64,000 bases of DNA from Ravibacter sp964559125 (GTDB lineage: Bacteria; Bacteroidota; Bacteroidia; Cytophagales; Spirosomataceae). The notes beneath the pieces are model-generated. The model was not told the origin of the DNA. It ran no database searches and saw nothing but the letters and a program-made list of their open reading frames with translations. Positions within the stretch are counted from its first letter, which is position 1, and every line of letters starts with the position of its first letter. The stretch spans positions 1-64,000 of the forward strand of contig CAZLGW010000009.1 in assembly GCA_964559125.1 (NCBI GenBank), written 5' to 3'. The translations under genes were made by a program, and so were the position numbers. Below, one piece after another: positions 1 through 8,838 of the stretch.

Positions 1-73
1 GGCCTGTCCGAACACGTTGTTTTCACAACCCGTACCCAACTTGGGTAATATTTTTCTTAAAAAAAATGTCAAA

Positions 74-955
74 TCAGTAACCTGCTTCGTCCGTTGCGTC
101 CATTCGCTCGATCAGTTTCTCCCTTAAACGGTCAAGAAAAGGAGTCCGGTTTTTCTTTCGCCCCCTTAGTTCCAGGAAAGTTCTGTAGACATTCCCCAAC
201 GGCATTTGAAATTGGTGCTCCAGAAATGCAGCAATCGTTTTTACCTCAACTGATCCGCTATTCAAACAACCTACACTTTGGAGTGCATAGACTAATTCGG
301 TTAAATCGGCCTTACTGGCTGTCCAATAAAGTGCCCGATCAGAAGTTTCAGCTTCTAAGCGGGATTGACCTGGCTGTTTACCGAAGTTTTCAAGAACATC
401 TGTAAGATACTCGGCCAGCCGCTCATTGGCTATCATTCTTGCCAGCTTAAAATCATGGCTTGTAGAAAACTCAGGGTCGCGGTCAAAAAAGTAACTGTCC
501 GAAGTCAGGTCAGGATGCTGAGGGCACCGCAAGAAATACTGTCGGTCCAAATACGTTTTCCCGGCTTTGTAATACTGGTAAAGGTCCATACTTCGCTCGT
601 AGGAAGTGTAAATATTTTCCAGCTCTCTTGAGTAATAGGCCTCCAGCTTTTCCGGCCCGCCGAAAGGTTTCTGACTTTCCAGCTGGTAGCGTTTTTGATA
701 GTAAATAAGTTGGGAGAGGAGTCGTGGTTTGATTACTTTAAAGAAGCGGATTTCTTCTTCGGGTGCGGGCGGCGGATGTTTTTTGAAAAAATCCTTCAAC
801 CGTCCTTCGTAGGTAACACATAGCTTTACCGCCTGCTCGAGTTGCTGCAGCGTCGGCGGGCTCTCGGTAAGAAGATCTTTTAATTCAAGTGTAAGTTTGT
901 TTTCTAAATCGTTGCTGAAATTTTCCATAGCGCTCTCATCTCCATTCATTTTCAC
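74..955 (-). CDS. RteC-like mobile element regulator
   Basis: This 293-residue soluble protein resembles RteC, the regulator that activates excision genes of Bacteroides conjugative transposons such as CTnDOT. The recognisable part is the centre, with the pattern YYSRELENIYTSYERS followed by a Tyr-rich stretch (YQYYKAGKTYLDRQYFLR), typical of RteC proteins. No signal peptide or membrane segment is visible. The chosen start is the first ATG; in-frame ATGs at codons 3 and 10 are also possible. It is divergent from the ArdC-like gene, which fits an element control region. The excision operon it would control and an integrase are not in the window, so activity is inferred from family membership only. 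Confidence 0.75.
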   Translation of the reverse strand: MKMNGDESAMENFSNDLENKLTLELKDLLTESPPTLQQLEQAVKLCVTYEGRLKDFFKKHPPPAPEEEIRFFKVIKPRLLSQLIYYQKRYQLESQKPFGGPEKLEAYYSRELENIYTSYERSMDLYQYYKAGKTYLDRQYFLRCPQHPDLTSDSYFFDRDPEFSTSHDFKLARMIANERLAEYLTDVLENFGKQPGQSRLEAETSDRALYWTASKADLTELVYALQSVGCLNSGSVEVKTIAAFLEHQFQMPLGNVYRTFLELRGRKKNRTPFLDRLREKLIERMDATDEAGY

Positions 956-1281
956 GTTCGGTATTCAAATAAAAAAGATAAAAGGATTCTCGTAAAGTAC
1001 CCTATCGGTATCAGCACCGCTTTACCAGTTTAACACCCTTTTCTCTTGCCTGTTAACGATTCCGTCACCGGTCTAAAGCCCTTAGAAATCCCTTTTAAAA
1101 GCGCCCCATCACGATCAGAATTCAATTAAGGTGAAAGGTAGCACCGGGCCAGGGAAAACTGCGGACAAAAGCGTTCGGCATAAACGGTACCCCCTTACCA
1201 GGAACCCCCCATTATTCCGTTTCCTTTTTGCCGCTATTCCCGGCCTGGTGCAGCGGTGAGCACCCTAATTAAATTCTTAAA
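956..1281. other. Divergent intergenic region, rteC-like/ardC-like
   Basis: This 326-nt spacer separates the divergent RteC-like and ArdC-like genes and should hold both promoters. An 11-bp ACGGTACCCCC at 1184-1194 recurs after the ArdC-like gene at 2302-2312, inside a terminator-like hairpin. I see no further gene or RNA in it. Confidence 0.4.
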
Positions 1282-2268
1282 ATGATCATGGGAACGCTTA
1301 AAACAAAAAGAAGATTTCAAGGGGGCAACCGCGCTCAGGCAGCCGCTTCTACCAGGACAGACCTGTATGAAAGGATTAACCAACTGATCCTGGACAAACT
1401 CCGTCAGGGAACAGCCCCCTGGAAAATGTCCTGGAGCTCTTATGGCCCGGTCAGGAACTATGTATCCGGAAAACGGTATCGGGGCATCAATGCCTTGTTA
1501 TTAGGATGTATGGATTATGAATACCCGCTTTTTATGACTTTTAACCAGGTCAAAACCTTAGGTGGTACTTTGAAAAAAGGATCTAAAAGTATTCCGGTCG
1601 TCTACTGGAAAAGGTTGGTTTATTCTGCCAATCCAGAAGGTTCTACTACGCAAGACTCTGAACAAGACAGTGACGATGTGAAGATCGTTCCGTTTCTAAA
1701 GCATTACAATGTATTCAACATCGCCTGTGTGGAAGGCGTTGATTTGAAGCTGCCTGCCAAAGCGATCGCACATGATCCGGTAGCGTCTTGCGAGCGGATT
1801 ATTTCCGGAATGCCTACTCCGCCTGTAATCCGTTATACCGGCAGTCAACCCTGTTACATTCCTGCCTTGGATGAGGTGAGGGTGCCACCCATCTCACGAT
1901 TTGAGAGTGCCGGAGAATTCTATAATACACTCTATCATGAGCTCTCGCATGCTACAGGACATGCCAGCAGGCTGGACAGACCAACGCTCACCACTCCGGC
2001 AAAGTACGGTTCGGAAGCTTACTCCAAAGAAGAGCTTATCGCTGAAATCGCCGCCTGTTTCTTATGCGGCCATACCGGAATAGATTGCCAGATCCTGGAA
2101 AACAGTGTTTCCTATATAGGCCACTGGCTGGAAAAGCTGACCGGTTTGCTTGAAGAAAACCATAAGTTGTTTGTGCAGGCTTCCGGGCAGGCCCAGAAAG
2201 CTGCAGACTTTATCTTAAACGATCAGGAAGATGTTGATGCTGATCACCAAGACCCTTCGCCGGATTGA
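1282..2268 (+). CDS. ardC: ArdC-like antirestriction protein, zincin metallopeptidase
   Basis: The protein has the ArdC architecture. An N-terminal ssDNA-binding domain lies at about residues 25-115, with the family pattern around NYVSGKRYRGINALLLG and LKKGSKSIPVVYW. A C-terminal zinc metallopeptidase domain carries HELSH at 219-223, followed by the EELIAEIAA helix that would give the third metal ligand. ArdC proteins are carried by conjugative elements and protect incoming DNA from type I restriction. Length (328 aa) is near the usual 300-320. It lies next to the RteC-like gene and is followed by a hairpin. Start is the first ATG; an ATG two codons later is equally possible. Confidence 0.85.
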   Translation: MIMGTLKTKRRFQGGNRAQAAASTRTDLYERINQLILDKLRQGTAPWKMSWSSYGPVRNYVSGKRYRGINALLLGCMDYEYPLFMTFNQVKTLGGTLKKGSKSIPVVYWKRLVYSANPEGSTTQDSEQDSDDVKIVPFLKHYNVFNIACVEGVDLKLPAKAIAHDPVASCERIISGMPTPPVIRYTGSQPCYIPALDEVRVPPISRFESAGEFYNTLYHELSHATGHASRLDRPTLTTPAKYGSEAYSKEELIAEIAACFLCGHTGIDCQILENSVSYIGHWLEKLTGLLEENHKLFVQASGQAQKAADFILNDQEDVDADHQDPSPD

Positions 2269-2284
2269 AAGCTGGTACCTACAA

Positions 2285-2311
2285 GGGGTACCGTTACCCT
2301 TACGGTACCCC
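2285..2311 (+). terminator. Terminator-like hairpin after ardC
   Basis: GGGGTACCGT at 2285-2294 pairs perfectly with ACGGTACCCC at 2302-2311 across a 7-nt loop, 17 nt after the ArdC-like stop codon. There is no strong T-run, so it could be a bidirectional hairpin or a protein site rather than a classical terminator. Confidence 0.45.
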
Positions 2312-2399
2312 CTAAATTTCATTGGACGTCTGGTTAAACGTGTTTAGTATCGTATCTTTGGGGCAGAAAATATTAGTAGCGACAGCTATTTTCGTCAGG

Positions 2400-2503
2400 C
2401 CCTAAAACCGCCAAATATTTAGCATGCACGGAAAATAAGCTGACGCTCACGCTATGCGTGGGCTCAGTTTACCGTGCGTGCGGGCGCTTGGCGGTGCCTA
2501 GGG
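2400..2503. repeat. Large interrupted palindrome (structured site or RNA)
   Basis: A nested set of inverted arms is centred near 2454: CCCTA/TAGGG (2400-2404, 2499-2503), CCGCCAA/TTGGCGG (2408-2414, 2488-2494), GCATGCACGG/CCGTGCGTGC (2422-2431, 2472-2481, one mismatch), TAAGCTGA/TCAGTTTA (2436-2443, 2464-2471, one wobble) and CACGC/GCGTG (2448-2452, 2456-2460). The complete structure is about 104 nt with no ORF. A second smaller set, GGTGGCT/AGCCACC (2508-2514, 2543-2549), follows. It could be a replication or recombination site, or a structured leader for the next small gene. Confidence 0.6.
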
Positions 2504-2581
2504 TTCTGGTGGCTGATGTCCCACGCTGCTTTTTTGCACTAAAGCCACCGCTTCGGGACAGGCGATTTTATTTCTACTACA

Positions 2582-2818
2582 ATGAAAAACGACCAGTTTC
2601 CTGAAGGGCTCCTGCATGAGCCGATCGCTTCGTTAAAGTTTTCCGATGAATTTAAAGAGGTAGTCAGCAAAGCCGGTTATAGTACGCTCGCTGAGATGCT
2701 CACGTGCAAGAACCCCTATAAACTGCTAAAGCATCCGGGGTTTGGATACCGGATGCTGGCAGAGTACTTTACTTTCTTAGTGGACAATAAAATGAGCTAT
2801 TATCTTCAACCGAGATAA
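2582..2818 (+). CDS. Small HhH-like element protein
   Basis: This 78-residue protein has the look of a helix-hairpin-helix domain of the RNA polymerase alpha C-terminal type: it combines a start such as PIASLKFSDEFKEVVSKAGYSTLAEML with a later LLKHPGFGYRMLAEY segment. That fold binds DNA or other proteins. No catalytic residues can be seen. Its last 13 nt overlap the 3' end of the convergent gene. It follows the large palindrome, which may be its leader. Function is unknown; I infer only a DNA-related role within the mobile element. Confidence 0.6.
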   Translation: MKNDQFPEGLLHEPIASLKFSDEFKEVVSKAGYSTLAEMLTCKNPYKLLKHPGFGYRMLAEYFTFLVDNKMSYYLQPR

Positions 2819-3918
2819 TTTTCGGTGTCCTTAACCATTGCTTTTAAAAGCTTGTGGACTTCCTCGACGGCATTGTCGCCGGGCTCTTGAGCCTTGGTTT
2901 TGAAACTCCCCGGACTGATCCGGGTGGTTTCCTTACTGGAGAAGGTTTGCGTGATCCCACGGATCACTTTCGCTTTGACCGGTTCGTGGAACACGTCATG
3001 TTTAAAGAACAAGGAGGTCAGGTAGGCCATTTGGGAAACTGAAAGGTTCAGTTTTAAGTACGGTTCGGTTTCTTCCGGCTCGTTATTTTTGGCTTGAAGC
3101 AGCTTGATTTCCTCGTTTAACCAGTTCAGCAATTGCTTTTTGATGGAAGGAATTGCCTTGGAATAGCAGATTCCTTTGGGAATAAAAATCTGGTTTACTC
3201 GCTTCCGGTAATCTTTCAGATAGGTTAGGATTTCACGCGCGTTCCGGGCTTCTCCTCTTACTTTTTGACTGATCAGCTTGATCATGTATTGGAAAAACTG
3301 CGGATTGTTAAAATTGAGTCCGAGAAGAATTTCGGCTAAGGCAAGATCCTTGGTTCTTCGGGTTCCTATTTGAGTCTCAATTAAAGACAGTTCTTTTGCA
3401 TAGTATCTCACGTAGTAAAGCTGATGAAAGCTGACCGGGGCTGTCCCAGACTGAAACAGCTCGCGGAAAGGAATAAGTGCGATCTGTTTCAAATCGTCGC
3501 TGATCCCTTCCGCTTCAAGCTGTACTTTCAACTTACCGGCGACAGGGGTTAGAATAGTGCGCTCGTTTGTTTGTAATCCAATGGGAATGCTTCTTGATAA
3601 ATCAAAGTCTTTTTCGAAAGTCGCCCTGAACTCCTCGAGTAGCTCGAATACCAAATTTAGTCTTTCCGGATCTTCTACTTCGATCTCCCGGATCTGAGCA
3701 AAAACTTGATCGGCCAGGCGAACAATTCTATCTTGGTACCAACGGATGTAATAACGGATTTGTTTTTCGCTTGAAATTTGGAGTATTCTATTCATTACCG
3801 CACGAAGAAAACGGTCTTTTTCTCCATACCAGGAAGTGAAAGGGGATTCACTATTGGATCGGAAACCTTCCGTTATAGACATTGCTAAACTCTCCAGGCT
3901 TTCTAATTCGTTTTTCAT
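2806..3918 (-). CDS. Unassigned mobile-element-associated protein
   Basis: A 370-residue soluble, largely helical protein that I do not recognise by name. The start is the ATG at 3918, since the reading frame opens five codons earlier only with TTG. The C-terminus has a pattern ISPGSFKTKAQEP followed by an acidic helix, like the tails of hypothetical proteins carried on Bacteroidota integrative elements. No signal peptide, membrane segment or catalytic motif is evident. It converges on the small HhH-like gene, overlapping it by 13 nt. It may belong to element maintenance; that is inference from location only. Confidence 0.55.
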   Translation of the reverse strand: MKNELESLESLAMSITEGFRSNSESPFTSWYGEKDRFLRAVMNRILQISSEKQIRYYIRWYQDRIVRLADQVFAQIREIEVEDPERLNLVFELLEEFRATFEKDFDLSRSIPIGLQTNERTILTPVAGKLKVQLEAEGISDDLKQIALIPFRELFQSGTAPVSFHQLYYVRYYAKELSLIETQIGTRRTKDLALAEILLGLNFNNPQFFQYMIKLISQKVRGEARNAREILTYLKDYRKRVNQIFIPKGICYSKAIPSIKKQLLNWLNEEIKLLQAKNNEPEETEPYLKLNLSVSQMAYLTSLFFKHDVFHEPVKAKVIRGITQTFSSKETTRISPGSFKTKAQEPGDNAVEEVHKLLKAMVKDTENYLG

Positions 3919-4242
3919 GGAAAAATAACCCAACAGCTAATTGTACACGTATTTATTAAATCGATATATTATATTCGCCAACTCCCTAAGAATAAAAAAG
4001 TCTTTAAAATGTTTAATGTATAACTTTATTCTATACTTGGTATTCAGACGTTTTAAAATGTCCTGGCGTTTCTAGAGCTGGTAGTGGTAGAGAATTACCT
4101 TATCGATCAAGGTAAATATATTTCTCGCAGGTTGGCGATTTAAACTCCGAATCAGAAAATTATACTTAATAACATCCAACACCATCAACGATGGTGATAG
4201 AAAAGGGAATCCGATAAATTTTATGCTTTTTCCAAAGTAGTT
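3919..4242. other. AT-rich spacer at edge of sialic acid locus
   Basis: This spacer between the element gene and the 3' end of the sialic-acid locus is AT-rich. It holds one small inverted repeat, ACCATC AAC GATGGT, at about 4181-4195. No ORF or RNA gene is supported. A junction between the mobile-element backbone and the sialic-acid cargo would be expected somewhere here. Confidence 0.35.
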
Positions 4243-5430
4243 TTACTTATGTGATTGTAGATAGTTAGTCAACAATTTTATACAGTACCATTCCTGGCGC
4301 GGAAGGTGGAACGGGCCTTTAAAGAGGTTTCCTTTCGCGGTCTGTGCTATGCTGCCGTCGCGGTGCAGATAGCCGAACCATTCGCCGTGGATCTTATCCG
4401 GGAAATGATCATAAGCGTATTGATGCACGAGACGGTGTCGTTGCGCGTATTTTTCGTCGCCGGTAACGAGGAATGCCAGCAGGGTCGCGATAATGGTTTC
4501 GTTATGCGGCCACCAGAATTTCATGTCCTGCCAGTATTCCTGTACAGGTTTCCCGAAAACATCGCGAAAATAGAGGATGCCTCCGTGCTCCCGGTCCCAT
4601 CCTATTTCCCACATATAATCCAGCATGCGGCAGCCCAGCTCTTTCAGACGGTCGTCTTTCCGGTATAAAGCTTCATGCAGAATGAACCAGGCGCCTTCTA
4701 TGGCATGGCCGGGATTTAGCGTCCTGCCGTCGATATGATCGATTATGCTGCCGTCGGGAGCTACCTGTTCCATTACGCAGCAGATGTCGTCTTTCACGAA
4801 ATAAGATGCAATCTGGTCGATCCAGGTACTGATCCATTCGTCGCAGCGCGGATCTCCGATCGTCTCGCGGAGCTGCTGCGCAGTATTGATCATGATCATG
4901 GGAGTGCCGATGCCGATCGCCGGCCGGGTATCGGTAAATTTTGAAGGCAGCAGGCCGGGGGTGGAGGCAAAACGGAGGCATTCCCCGAAGATGTTTCCGG
5001 CCAGATCTGCGGCCTCCCGGCTCCCGGTGGCCTTTGCATATGCCGCCGCAGCGATGACATAGAATGTTTCTGAAAAGAAGTATCGTCTTTTCCGGATAGG
5101 ACGGCCGTCGCGGGTGACGTGGAAAAACATCCGGCCGTCGGTATCGAAACAGTATTTGTTAAGGAAGTCAAACCCTAGTTTGGCACCTTCCAGCCATTCC
5201 TGCCTGGGTTCGATGGTATTGTATAGCGTAGCAAGCAGCCAGGTGGCCCGCCCCTGTATCCATACTGCCTTGTCGTCGTCGATAAGGGAGCCGTCGGCAT
5301 CACGCATCAGGAGGAATCCTCCGTGCTCGCGGTCATAGGAGCGGGGGAACCAGAACGGGACCGTATTTTCCAGTAGACGGTCACGATAAAAATCTCTGAG
5401 TGCAGCCAGTTCGCCGGTTGTGTATTTCAT
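4243..5430 (-). CDS. AGE family epimerase (GlcNAc/ManNAc 2-epimerase)
   Basis: This 395-residue protein belongs to the N-acylglucosamine 2-epimerase family of (alpha/alpha)6-barrel enzymes that interconvert ManNAc and GlcNAc. Family landmarks are EHGGFLLMRDADG near the N-terminus, AVWIQGRATWLLA, the FSETFYVIAA helix, NPGHAIEGAWFI mid-protein, and WWPHNETI followed by GEWFGYLHRDG. The paired histidines in NPGHAIE and WWPHNE are the usual catalytic residues of the family. It is the last gene of a collinear sialic-acid operon and would act after N-acetylneuraminate lyase releases ManNAc. No signal peptide is seen, so it acts in the cytoplasm. Confidence 0.88.
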   Translation of the reverse strand: MKYTTGELAALRDFYRDRLLENTVPFWFPRSYDREHGGFLLMRDADGSLIDDDKAVWIQGRATWLLATLYNTIEPRQEWLEGAKLGFDFLNKYCFDTDGRMFFHVTRDGRPIRKRRYFFSETFYVIAAAAYAKATGSREAADLAGNIFGECLRFASTPGLLPSKFTDTRPAIGIGTPMIMINTAQQLRETIGDPRCDEWISTWIDQIASYFVKDDICCVMEQVAPDGSIIDHIDGRTLNPGHAIEGAWFILHEALYRKDDRLKELGCRMLDYMWEIGWDREHGGILYFRDVFGKPVQEYWQDMKFWWPHNETIIATLLAFLVTGDEKYAQRHRLVHQYAYDHFPDKIHGEWFGYLHRDGSIAQTAKGNLFKGPFHLPRQEWYCIKLLTNYLQSHK

Positions 5431-5460
5431 ATTCTGCAGAAAGGTTTTGGCTGTTTTGGT

Positions 5461-6684
5461 TTAACCGTTTTGCTGTGGGCGCAGGCAGGTTTGCTGGATA
5501 ATCAGCGCCACTGCCACAATCGCGGCCAGTATCGCAAAATCACGTCCCAGGTTCCCGGAATCCGTGGATTTACCGAGTATATCGGTAATAATAGCGCCTG
5601 CAAAGACGCCGGTCATGTTCATGATGCCATAGGCGGTAGCACGGTAGCCGGCCGGCACAAACTGGCAGAGTATCGGCATATTGTTGGCATCGAACATCCC
5701 GAAGCCGAAGCCAAAACAGAATGCTGCGCCTATAACTGCCGTGATGGAATCTCCTAGGCCAATCAGCACCAGCGCCGGGATGGTGAGCCCCAGCCCGATG
5801 CCGCTCACATAAATACGGCCCCTGATATTATGCTGTACCCACCTGTCGCTCAGGATGCCTCCCAATACCACACCTATGAGCGACGAAACGGCAATGGTAA
5901 CGGTAGCCGCCGGCCCGGCCAGCGACATGTCCAGCCGGAGATTATTGGCGAAAAGCGTGGGCAGCCAGTTTTTTACCGCCCAACCGGGAAGGCTGGGGAC
6001 GGCAAAGTACATCAGGATAATCCAGAACGATATATTCGAGAAGAGCAAAGCCATCGCTTTTGATACGGGAATCCTTTCCATCGCCTGGTTTTCAGAACCG
6101 GCTTCCGTTTCCGGGCGCTTTTCTTTCAGGAAAAAGACCAGCACAAGAGCGTATAGCACGCCGACAACACCAAAGCCGCGAAATGCCGTTTCCCAGGAAA
6201 AAGTCGATGCGATGGTAGCACCGAATCCGCCTAACGCCTGTCCCACATATAGCCCCGTCAGGTGCAGCCCTATAGCAAGCGAACGGGTCCGGGAGCTATG
6301 GTAATCGGCGATCAGCGCCAGACCGGTAGGGATGTAAAGCGCTTCGCTGAGGCCCATCAGGGCCCTCAGCAGGTAAAGCTGTTCAAATGTTTCGGCGTAT
6401 CCCATGAGCAGGGTTACAGCACTCCATACAAACAGGCTGCCTACAATCAGCCACTTACGGTTAAAACGGTCTGCAATGATTCCCGCTACCGGGCTTACAA
6501 AACCGTAGATCCAGAGAAATACGGCCATCAGGCGCCCGAAGTTGACCGCCATCTGAAGTTCTTCAATGTCGATCTGCATCGAAGGGCGCATCGTAGCCAG
6601 CATCTGCCGGTCGAGGTAGTTAAGCAGCGCCACTACCCATAACAGCGCCACTACTACCCACGGATATCTTTTGGATGTGCTCAT
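5461..6684 (-). CDS. MFS transporter, probable sialic acid permease
   Basis: A 407-residue major facilitator with 12 predicted membrane helices, beginning WVVVALLWVVALLNYLDRQ and showing an MFS loop motif at GIIADRFNRKWL. The LNYLDRQ N-terminus is characteristic of the anion:cation symporter-like MFS branch. Its start overlaps the stop of the NanM-like gene by 4 nt (ATGA), so the two are translationally coupled. Operon context with sialidase, lyase, mutarotase and epimerase points to transport of N-acetylneuraminate across the inner membrane. Substrate is inferred from neighbours, not from sequence. Confidence 0.85.
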   Translation of the reverse strand: MSTSKRYPWVVVALLWVVALLNYLDRQMLATMRPSMQIDIEELQMAVNFGRLMAVFLWIYGFVSPVAGIIADRFNRKWLIVGSLFVWSAVTLLMGYAETFEQLYLLRALMGLSEALYIPTGLALIADYHSSRTRSLAIGLHLTGLYVGQALGGFGATIASTFSWETAFRGFGVVGVLYALVLVFFLKEKRPETEAGSENQAMERIPVSKAMALLFSNISFWIILMYFAVPSLPGWAVKNWLPTLFANNLRLDMSLAGPAATVTIAVSSLIGVVLGGILSDRWVQHNIRGRIYVSGIGLGLTIPALVLIGLGDSITAVIGAAFCFGFGFGMFDANNMPILCQFVPAGYRATAYGIMNMTGVFAGAIITDILGKSTDSGNLGRDFAILAAIVAVALIIQQTCLRPQQNG

Positions 6685-7853
6685 CGCCGCAGACCAGGTT
6701 TTGAGGTCATAGTTCCTTCGAGAATAAGCGGAGTGCGGATACCGGGTTTAATTTCACCGCTGGTGATGTAAATTTTACCCTCGCGGTATACTGCCGCAGT
6801 AGTGACAGGCACCGTAAACGGGATTTCGCCTGCAATCTCCCATTTACCGGTATCAGAATGGTATTTCAGAACTTCTCTGCTGAAGCCCGGATGAGTCTCC
6901 TGCAGGTGATTTTTCTGCCCGATAAGCGAGTCTCTGGTTTTATCGTCAAGCATGGAAGCTTTTGCGATGAGGGTTTCGATTTGATTAAAAATTATGCCTT
7001 TGTCGCCACCAAAAAGCCATAGATCGTCATCGGCAGTTGTTATACCGGGCGTAGCGACGCCCGAACCCGCGGCGAGCGGATAGGGGAGCGACTCCTTTTG
7101 CTGCCATTCCAGTGTTTCCAGGTTGAGTGCATAAACGGTTTTGTAAATGGTGCTTATTCCGTTGCTGTTTTTACAACGCCCGCCGATCATATACAGGTAA
7201 TACTGCCCATGGCTACTGATGATTAATTGAACAGCATGCGAGGCGGGATGAGGCATCGGCGACAGCGATTCCCATCCGGAAAGCGGTTGTTCCAGGGAAA
7301 GACGCCATATTTTATCGGAAGTCCCGTTTGCGGTCTCGCCTCCCGCTAAATAAAGTGCATTGCCATAAAACTGAAGCGATGCATTGGTAACGCCCAGCGG
7401 AAGTTCGGGCAAGGATTCTGTGATAAGGTCGGTCCCGGTCCATTCAAGTCTGTATACCCCGTTGGAAATGCCTCCTTCGTTTTCCCCGCCCGCATAGAAA
7501 ACCTGGTCGCCGGCTGTCACGCTGCCGGCATAAGCTACGGGATAGGGGAGCTTTAAAGACAAGGTATCCGTAAAGAAAGCCTGCCCGACCGGGTCAAATA
7601 GATAAACATCATCATAGTATCTTTTTGTACCTCCCTTCCAGGGAAGTTGTTCGGGAAAATTGGCGCCGCCTGCTATGAGAAGACGGTTTCCGGTAAAGCC
7701 GCTGACAGGACCGGCCACGCCTAAGGCTTCTTTTGTGGTCAGAGTGGGTAGCGCGCCGGCCGTTTTCCAGACAACAGTGCTTTCCGTCTCCTTTGTATTA
7801 CAGGAAGCAGCAATCATAAAAAACAGGATCGGTAAAACAAGGTTTTGCAGCAT
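6681..7853 (-). CDS. nanM: NanM-like cyclically permuted mutarotase, lipoprotein
   Basis: A 390-residue kelch-type beta-propeller. Repeats of the kind FYAGGENEGG, LYLAGGETANG and WLFGGDKG are spread through the protein, as in N-acetylneuraminate epimerase NanM, which converts the alpha anomer of sialic acid released by sialidases to the beta anomer. The N-terminus is a lipoprotein signal with lipobox AASC and Cys18 as the lipidation site, so it should be anchored in an envelope membrane facing the periplasm. It is directly upstream of and coupled to the MFS gene and 22 nt downstream of the lyase gene. Confidence 0.85.
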   Translation of the reverse strand: MLQNLVLPILFFMIAASCNTKETESTVVWKTAGALPTLTTKEALGVAGPVSGFTGNRLLIAGGANFPEQLPWKGGTKRYYDDVYLFDPVGQAFFTDTLSLKLPYPVAYAGSVTAGDQVFYAGGENEGGISNGVYRLEWTGTDLITESLPELPLGVTNASLQFYGNALYLAGGETANGTSDKIWRLSLEQPLSGWESLSPMPHPASHAVQLIISSHGQYYLYMIGGRCKNSNGISTIYKTVYALNLETLEWQQKESLPYPLAAGSGVATPGITTADDDLWLFGGDKGIIFNQIETLIAKASMLDDKTRDSLIGQKNHLQETHPGFSREVLKYHSDTGKWEIAGEIPFTVPVTTAAVYREGKIYITSGEIKPGIRTPLILEGTMTSKPGLRR

Positions 7854-7875
7854 AAGGGCTGAAAAGGGAATGTAT

Positions 7876-8796
7876 TTACTTCAGGAAATAGGGGTCGAGA
7901 TGCAGGTTCCGGACATCTTCGCGGAACTTTTCCCACTGTATTTCATCCATATTCCTGATCGGTAACCTGAATTCCCCGCAATCGAGACCTGCCAGCTTCA
8001 TATAGCCTTTCCCGACAGAAATACCGCCGTATTTTCCCAAAAGTCTGATGAGGTAGATGGAAAGCTGCTGAAGTTGCGCCGCCTTTCGCAGGTCTTTTTC
8101 TTCGAAGGCCCGGATCAGCTCGAGGTATAGCGCGGGCACATAGTTGTAGGTACTCCCTACAGCTCCCCGGGTGCCGAGCGCAAGCGCAGGTAACATGTTT
8201 TCATCCCTGCCCCACAGCATGTCGTACTTTCCGTTGGCGTAGTGGATGCAGGAAAGGAAATCCATAAAATCTTCATGAGTGTATTTGACTCCTGCGAAGT
8301 TGGGGATTTTCCCGTCTACTTCCTGCAGCAGGTCGTAAACAGGTATACCCACTCCCGTCAGCACAGGGATATGATAATAGTAAAAGGGCAGTTCGGGCAC
8401 GGTATCCGCTATTTTTTTGCAGCAGGCAGCCAGTTGGGATGCCGACGACGGTTTGAAATAGAAAGGCGCTGTGAATGAAACGGCATCAGCTCCCGCTTGC
8501 CTGGAGAATTGCGCCAGTTCTATACAGTCCGTGAGCGAGGTTCCGCCCACCAGCGGGATCAGAACAAAATCGGGATCGCTGCTTGTAAGGCTTGCCCACG
8601 CCGCTATAACCTGTTTTTTCTCCGACATGGAGAGCGATACACCCTCTCCTGTAGAGCCGATTATGAAAGCGCCGCTAACGCCGTTTTGCCTGAGCCTTTT
8701 ATAATAGTCCGGGATCACTGATAGCCGCAGGGCCCCGTCTGCGTCCATTGGTGTAAAGGGCGCTGCGATAATACCCTCAATTTTCACTAAATTCAT
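7876..8796 (-). CDS. nanA: N-acetylneuraminate lyase
   Basis: This 306-residue class I aldolase of the DapA/NanA family cleaves N-acetylneuraminate to ManNAc and pyruvate. Residues characteristic of the lyase branch are visible: GSTGEG at 48-53, YYYHIP at 139-144 holding the catalytic Tyr, and GVKYT at 169-173 with Lys171 as Schiff-base lysine. The combination YYYHIP plus GVKYT separates NanA from dihydrodipicolinate synthase. Cytoplasmic, no signal. It sits between the sialidase and NanM genes on the same strand, as part of the sialic-acid operon. Confidence 0.92.
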   Translation of the reverse strand: MNLVKIEGIIAAPFTPMDADGALRLSVIPDYYKRLRQNGVSGAFIIGSTGEGVSLSMSEKKQVIAAWASLTSSDPDFVLIPLVGGTSLTDCIELAQFSRQAGADAVSFTAPFYFKPSSASQLAACCKKIADTVPELPFYYYHIPVLTGVGIPVYDLLQEVDGKIPNFAGVKYTHEDFMDFLSCIHYANGKYDMLWGRDENMLPALALGTRGAVGSTYNYVPALYLELIRAFEEKDLRKAAQLQQLSIYLIRLLGKYGGISVGKGYMKLAGLDCGEFRLPIRNMDEIQWEKFREDVRNLHLDPYFLK

Positions 8797-8838
8797 GCGA
8801 TATTGAACAAAATAGTTTTCTATTCCTATTAAAATATT

